DNA of 64,000 bases from Mucilaginibacter pankratovii. Its GTDB lineage: Bacteria; Bacteroidota; Bacteroidia; Sphingobacteriales; Sphingobacteriaceae. Of this stretch, positions 61,343 through 64,000 are shown one piece after another (the stretch's first letter is position 1; each line of letters starts with the position of its first letter). The notes under the pieces are model-generated. The model was not told where the DNA came from. It made no database searches and worked only from the letters and a program-made list of their open reading frames with translations. Location of the stretch: NCBI RefSeq assembly GCF_014773265.1, contig NZ_JACWMY010000007.1, positions 124,001-188,000 of the forward strand, in the 5' to 3' direction. The translations under genes and the position numbers were made by a program.

Positions 61343-62401
61343 ATGCCTGTAAACCGCAACGCCCTTATCCGCTACCGCACCATCGACCATTGCCTGCAGA
61401 ACCGCCGCCGCAAATGGACGCTGGAGGACCTTATCGACGCCTGTGCCGACGCTTTGTACGAGTACCAGGGCATCAATACCGGGGTGAGCCGCCGCACCAT
61501 ACAGGCTGATATTGAGATGATGCGCAGCAATAAGCTGGGTTACGAAGCACCCATCGTGGTGGTGGATAAGAAGTATTATACCTATGAAGATAAGAACTAC
61601 AGCATTACCAACAGCCCTTTAAACCAACAGGACATGCAGGTACTTACCGAGGTGTCGGATTTGCTGAAGCAGTTTAAGGGCTTCGGGCATTTTGCGGATA
61701 TCAACGAGATGGTGAGCAAGCTGGAGGACAAGATCTACACCCAGAAAACCCAGAGCCCACCGGTGATCGATTTCGAAAAGAACGATAACCTGAAGGGTTT
61801 GGAATGGATAGAGGTGATCCGCAAGGCTATTGTGGCTAAGCAAACGCTGTGCATTACCTACCAGTCGTTTAAGGCGCGGGATGCCAGTACCTTTTGCTTC
61901 AGTGCGTATTTACTGAAAGAGTACCGCAACCGCTGGTTTGTGCTGGGGCAGTCGCACGCACGTAACTCGCCCATGCTTACGCTGGCTTTAGACAGGATAA
62001 AAACCGTTGAAGAACACGAAGAGGGCTACCGCGAAAACACCCGTATAGACCTCGCCACCTATTATAACGATGTGCTGGGCGTTACCAAAAGCCCCGGCCA
62101 GCGCGATAACGAGGTGGTATTTTGGGTAGACGATGCCAACGCGCCATATGTAGTCACCAAGCCACTGCATCACACCCAAAAGCTGCTGAAGGAGCAGGAC
62201 GGCGGCAAGATCTTCAGCATCCGTGTTATTATGAACTTTGAGCTGGAGCGCGAGCTGCTGGGTTTCGGCGCTAAGCTGCGTGTATTAGGTCCGCGTACGT
62301 TGGTTAGGCAGATAAAGTCGCAGTTAAGCAAGGCGCTGGATCGATACACCATCGAACACAGATCGCCGGCTGCTGAGCCCGACGATCAGTCGAGATCGTA
62401 G
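61343..62401 (+). CDS. WYL-domain transcriptional regulator (YafY type)
   Basis: A 352-residue protein. The N-terminal helix-turn-helix covers ~1-85 (RYRTIDHCLQNRRRKWTLED, GVSRRTIQADIEMMR). The WYL domain spans ~150-235 (VAKQTLCITYQSFKARD, SAYLLKEYRNRWFVLGQS), and a C-terminal WCX-like extension lies at ~260-340 (VFWVDDANAPYVVTKPL, ELERELLGFGAKLRVLGP). WYL proteins sense nucleic-acid fragments or nucleotides in characterised systems. It is divergent from rtcB with the shared operator between them, so it probably regulates rtcB, the Ro60 gene and itself. Its 3' end overlaps the convergent gene by 16 bases. Confidence 0.9.
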   Translation: MPVNRNALIRYRTIDHCLQNRRRKWTLEDLIDACADALYEYQGINTGVSRRTIQADIEMMRSNKLGYEAPIVVVDKKYYTYEDKNYSITNSPLNQQDMQVLTEVSDLLKQFKGFGHFADINEMVSKLEDKIYTQKTQSPPVIDFEKNDNLKGLEWIEVIRKAIVAKQTLCITYQSFKARDASTFCFSAYLLKEYRNRWFVLGQSHARNSPMLTLALDRIKTVEEHEEGYRENTRIDLATYYNDVLGVTKSPGQRDNEVVFWVDDANAPYVVTKPLHHTQKLLKEQDGGKIFSIRVIMNFELERELLGFGAKLRVLGPRTLVRQIKSQLSKALDRYTIEHRSPAAEPDDQSRS

Positions 62402-63291
62402 GAGAGGTAATACTCGCCAGGTGTAGAGCTTGTGCGGATGCTGATGGTGATCATGTGTTTTATTTGGGTGATGGCCTGCATGGGGTCGACATCAAAGGGG
62501 AGTTCGCCGGATTCGGTAAAAACTACGCCGCGGACAAAATGCTCCTTCGTTTTGCCCGAGAAATTGTCCGCCCTGTTCACCCCTCGCGCATATTCTGCCG
62601 GTAAAGTGCTGCGGGTAGCGGCTTCCAGCTCATCAAATTTTTTGTTTGCCGCGGTAAGGTCGGTATAGGCAGGGAAATTGCAGGCATAGGTAGAAGAGCC
62701 GCTCATTACACTTATTTTGCATTCGGCCTCGTTAAACAATTTAACCGTTGGCACAAAGCTGGCGCCCATAAAGCTGTTTGTCTGGCTCAGTTTTACAAAT
62801 TCATACCCCAGGAATTTTTGCCCAAGAAGGTACTTCAATTTATCGCTAAAGTTGGTAGTGGCTGTGTTGCGCACCCTGTCGGCACCTTTTCGGTATAGGT
62901 ACAGGTCGAGCGAGAATTTGCCGGTAGCGCCTTTTTCTTTGGTAGAAAATATGAAGTTGTACTTTCCTTTAAATGGTGGGCGAAAAGGTAGTTTAAGCAT
63001 GCTGCCTTTGGTTTTGCTAAAAACCCGCTCATCTTGTTTAAGAGAAATTCTGCCCAAAGAATCCTGCACGCCAAGCAGCACAACAAAATCATTGGAGCGA
63101 TAAACGATGAAAGCCGCGTCCCCGGCCTCGAACGGCGCGGCCAACGATTGAAAGTATTTACCATCGCCAGTTTGGGTGGATGCGGCGGTGAATTCGGCAT
63201 CAAAGCGCTGGTGCAAAAATGGCTGGTTTGGCGCCTGGCCAAAAGCGAGGCTTGCAAAACAAAGCAGGATGGGGAGCAGGGATATTTTCAT
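62386..63291 (-). CDS. Hypothetical exported protein
   Basis: Start chosen at ATG 63291, opening a clean signal peptide (MKISLLPILLCFASLAFGQ); an earlier ATG at 63348 adds 19 unlikely residues. The 301-residue product contains LAAPFEAGDAAFIVYRSNDF, GKYNFIFSTKEKGATGKFSL, LGQKFLGYEFVKLSQTNSFM and a Cys pair (ECKISVMSGSSTYAC). Beta-rich, probably periplasmic; no family recognised. Convergent with the WYL regulator, with a 16-base overlap of coding ends. Confidence 0.75.
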   Translation of the reverse strand: MKISLLPILLCFASLAFGQAPNQPFLHQRFDAEFTAASTQTGDGKYFQSLAAPFEAGDAAFIVYRSNDFVVLLGVQDSLGRISLKQDERVFSKTKGSMLKLPFRPPFKGKYNFIFSTKEKGATGKFSLDLYLYRKGADRVRNTATTNFSDKLKYLLGQKFLGYEFVKLSQTNSFMGASFVPTVKLFNEAECKISVMSGSSTYACNFPAYTDLTAANKKFDELEAATRSTLPAEYARGVNRADNFSGKTKEHFVRGVVFTESGELPFDVDPMQAITQIKHMITISIRTSSTPGEYYLSYDLD

Positions 63292-63411
63292 GTGCTTAGG
63301 GGTGAGGGTTGTTAAGCTAAAGATACCCTGATAAGGACAATATGGCAATAGTACAGATGTAGTATTTGTAGGGCTGTACAGGGAGTAGTCCCTGAAAAGA
63401 TTTGTGAAGTG

Positions 63412-63495
63412 TGCCCAGAACGAGATTCGAACTCGTACATCCTTGCGAATGCCACCCCCTCAAGATGGTGCGTCTACCAATTTCGCCACCTGGGC
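63412..63495 (-). tRNA. tRNA-Leu(GAG)
   Basis: A class II tRNA of 84 nt: acceptor GCCCAGG/TCTGGGC (one G-T), D-arm with AAATTGGTAGACGC, anticodon stem CCATC/GGTGG with loop TTGAGGG (anticodon GAG), long variable arm, T-arm ACGAG-TTCGAAT-CTCGT, discriminator A, CCA not encoded. Confidence 0.92.
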
Positions 63496-63503
63496 ATTTT
63501 AAA

Positions 63504-63642
63504 AAAGATTTGAGATGTGAGATTTTAGATATGAGATAAGCTTGTAATTAAGCACTATATCTTATAAGACCAAACGATCAATATGAGATGTAAGTGATGA
63601 GCAAAACTCATATCTTACATCTCATATCTCACATCTAAAAAA
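63504..63642. repeat. Inverted and direct GAGATGTGAGAT repeats between tRNA-Leu genes
   Basis: GAGATGTGAGATTTTAGATA (63511-63530) is mirrored by CATATCTCACATCT (63623-63636), with further GAGAT/ATCTC units between. A low-complexity palindromic spacer separates the two tRNA genes. Confidence 0.5.
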
Positions 63643-63649
63643 ATGGATG

Positions 63650-63733
63650 TGCCCGAAGAGAGACTCGAACTCTCAAGAGACAATTCTCAACGGCTTCTGA
63701 GACCGCAACGTTTACCAATTTCGCCATCCGGGC
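63650..63733 (-). tRNA. tRNA-Leu(CAG)
   Basis: A class II tRNA of 84 nt: acceptor GCCCGGA/TTCGGGC, D-loop AAATTGGTAAAC, anticodon stem GCGGT/GCCGT with loop CTCAGAA (anticodon CAG), long variable arm, T-arm GAGAG-TTCGAGT-CTCTC, discriminator A, no encoded CCA. Same strand as the tRNA-Leu(GAG), 154 bases apart. Confidence 0.92.
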
Positions 63734-64000
63734 AATAGAACGATTTTCCCGTTAAATGTGTGCAGGCTTGCGGCCCTTAACACATTGCGGGCTGCAAATA
63801 TAAAAGAATACACCATCCAAATAAAAATAAATGCAAAATAACAGGGAAATCGTTTTTGGAACTTTTAGAGGCTTATTTAGAGGTGATCCATTTTAAATTA
63901 CGCTTGTTCGGGCTTGTTCGGGCTGTTCGGGCTCCATGTCGAACGCGAACAAGCCTGAAATTATTGCCAAAACCCATTCTGTTGGTGGTTCTGTTTTAAA
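63734..64000. other. Gene-free end of window with a short tandem repeat
   Basis: A/T-rich, no gene supported. Three consecutive units of TGTTCGGGCT type occur at 63906-63932, followed by GAACGCGAACAAGC, which is complementary to part of them, so the segment can fold back on itself. Confidence 0.4.

Noticed and set aside
59624..62401. Classical RtcR-controlled rtcBA operon
   Set aside because: No sigma-54 activator with CARF domain and no rtcA are present; a WYL-type regulator takes that place.

Overview
The window looks like chromosome from a Bacteroidota bacterium, most likely family Sphingobacteriaceae (Mucilaginibacter/Pedobacter-like). I infer this from the SusC/SusD pair, the periplasmic Reg_prop hybrid sensor, several DUF families common in that phylum, A/T-rich leaders with weak Shine-Dalgarno sites, and many short palindromic intergenic repeats. 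No rRNA, CRISPR array or complete insertion sequence is visible.

Layout. 1-8.4 kb is the end of an arabinan utilisation locus: SusC (cut by the window edge), SusD, three GH43 enzymes and one GH51 arabinofuranosidase. 8.4-20 kb holds mixed housekeeping and accessory genes (NIPSNAP, methyltransferase, ABM-like, NHL lipoprotein, DUF4386, DUF6326, MarR, IspH, an orphan TonB receptor, OmpA, PRC-barrel). 20-29.5 kb carries a CxxCH lipoprotein, then a tight stressosome-like operon (RsbR, RsbS, RsbT, an RsbT-RsbX fusion and an RsbT-histidine kinase fusion), facing a receiver and a CheB-CheR-PAS-kinase protein. 30-43 kb has two more NHL lipoproteins, two hybrid kinases, a large secreted GH-like protein and an HD protein.

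43-63 kb holds the most interesting part. A Ro60 (TROVE-vWA) gene is followed on the same strand by eight consecutive copies of a precisely 25-nt motif. Each copy heads a tRNA-mimicking unit, and in the clearest units the parts come in circularly permuted order: T-arm, capped acceptor-like stem, D-arm, then a closing strand complementary to the start. I read this as an unusually large array of YrlA-type Y RNAs. Beyond it lie an unrecognised 468-aa protein whose frame probably continues upstream, and four atypical tRNA genes on the other strand. About 13 kb away, rtcB and a divergent WYL-family regulator share with the Ro60 gene the same operator (ACTGCGCA, 7 nt, TGCGCAGT) at the same distance from the same promoter element. 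This suggests one RNA-repair/RNA-quality-control regulon split over two loci.

Between these two loci are a bestrophin, an Omp85-like barrel, DUF2167, a PQQ-type sugar dehydrogenase, DUF1684, an intradiol dioxygenase, and a small A/T-rich island with a DUF2971 protein and a DUF4263 (Shedu-nuclease-like) protein. Two tRNA-Leu genes close the window.

The intergenic regions contain a MITE-like element with a perfect 9-bp target duplication that recreates a stop codon, a five-copy dispersed repeat family, and two 3'-end gene remnants of neighbouring genes. All assignments rest on reading sequence motifs; no database search was run.
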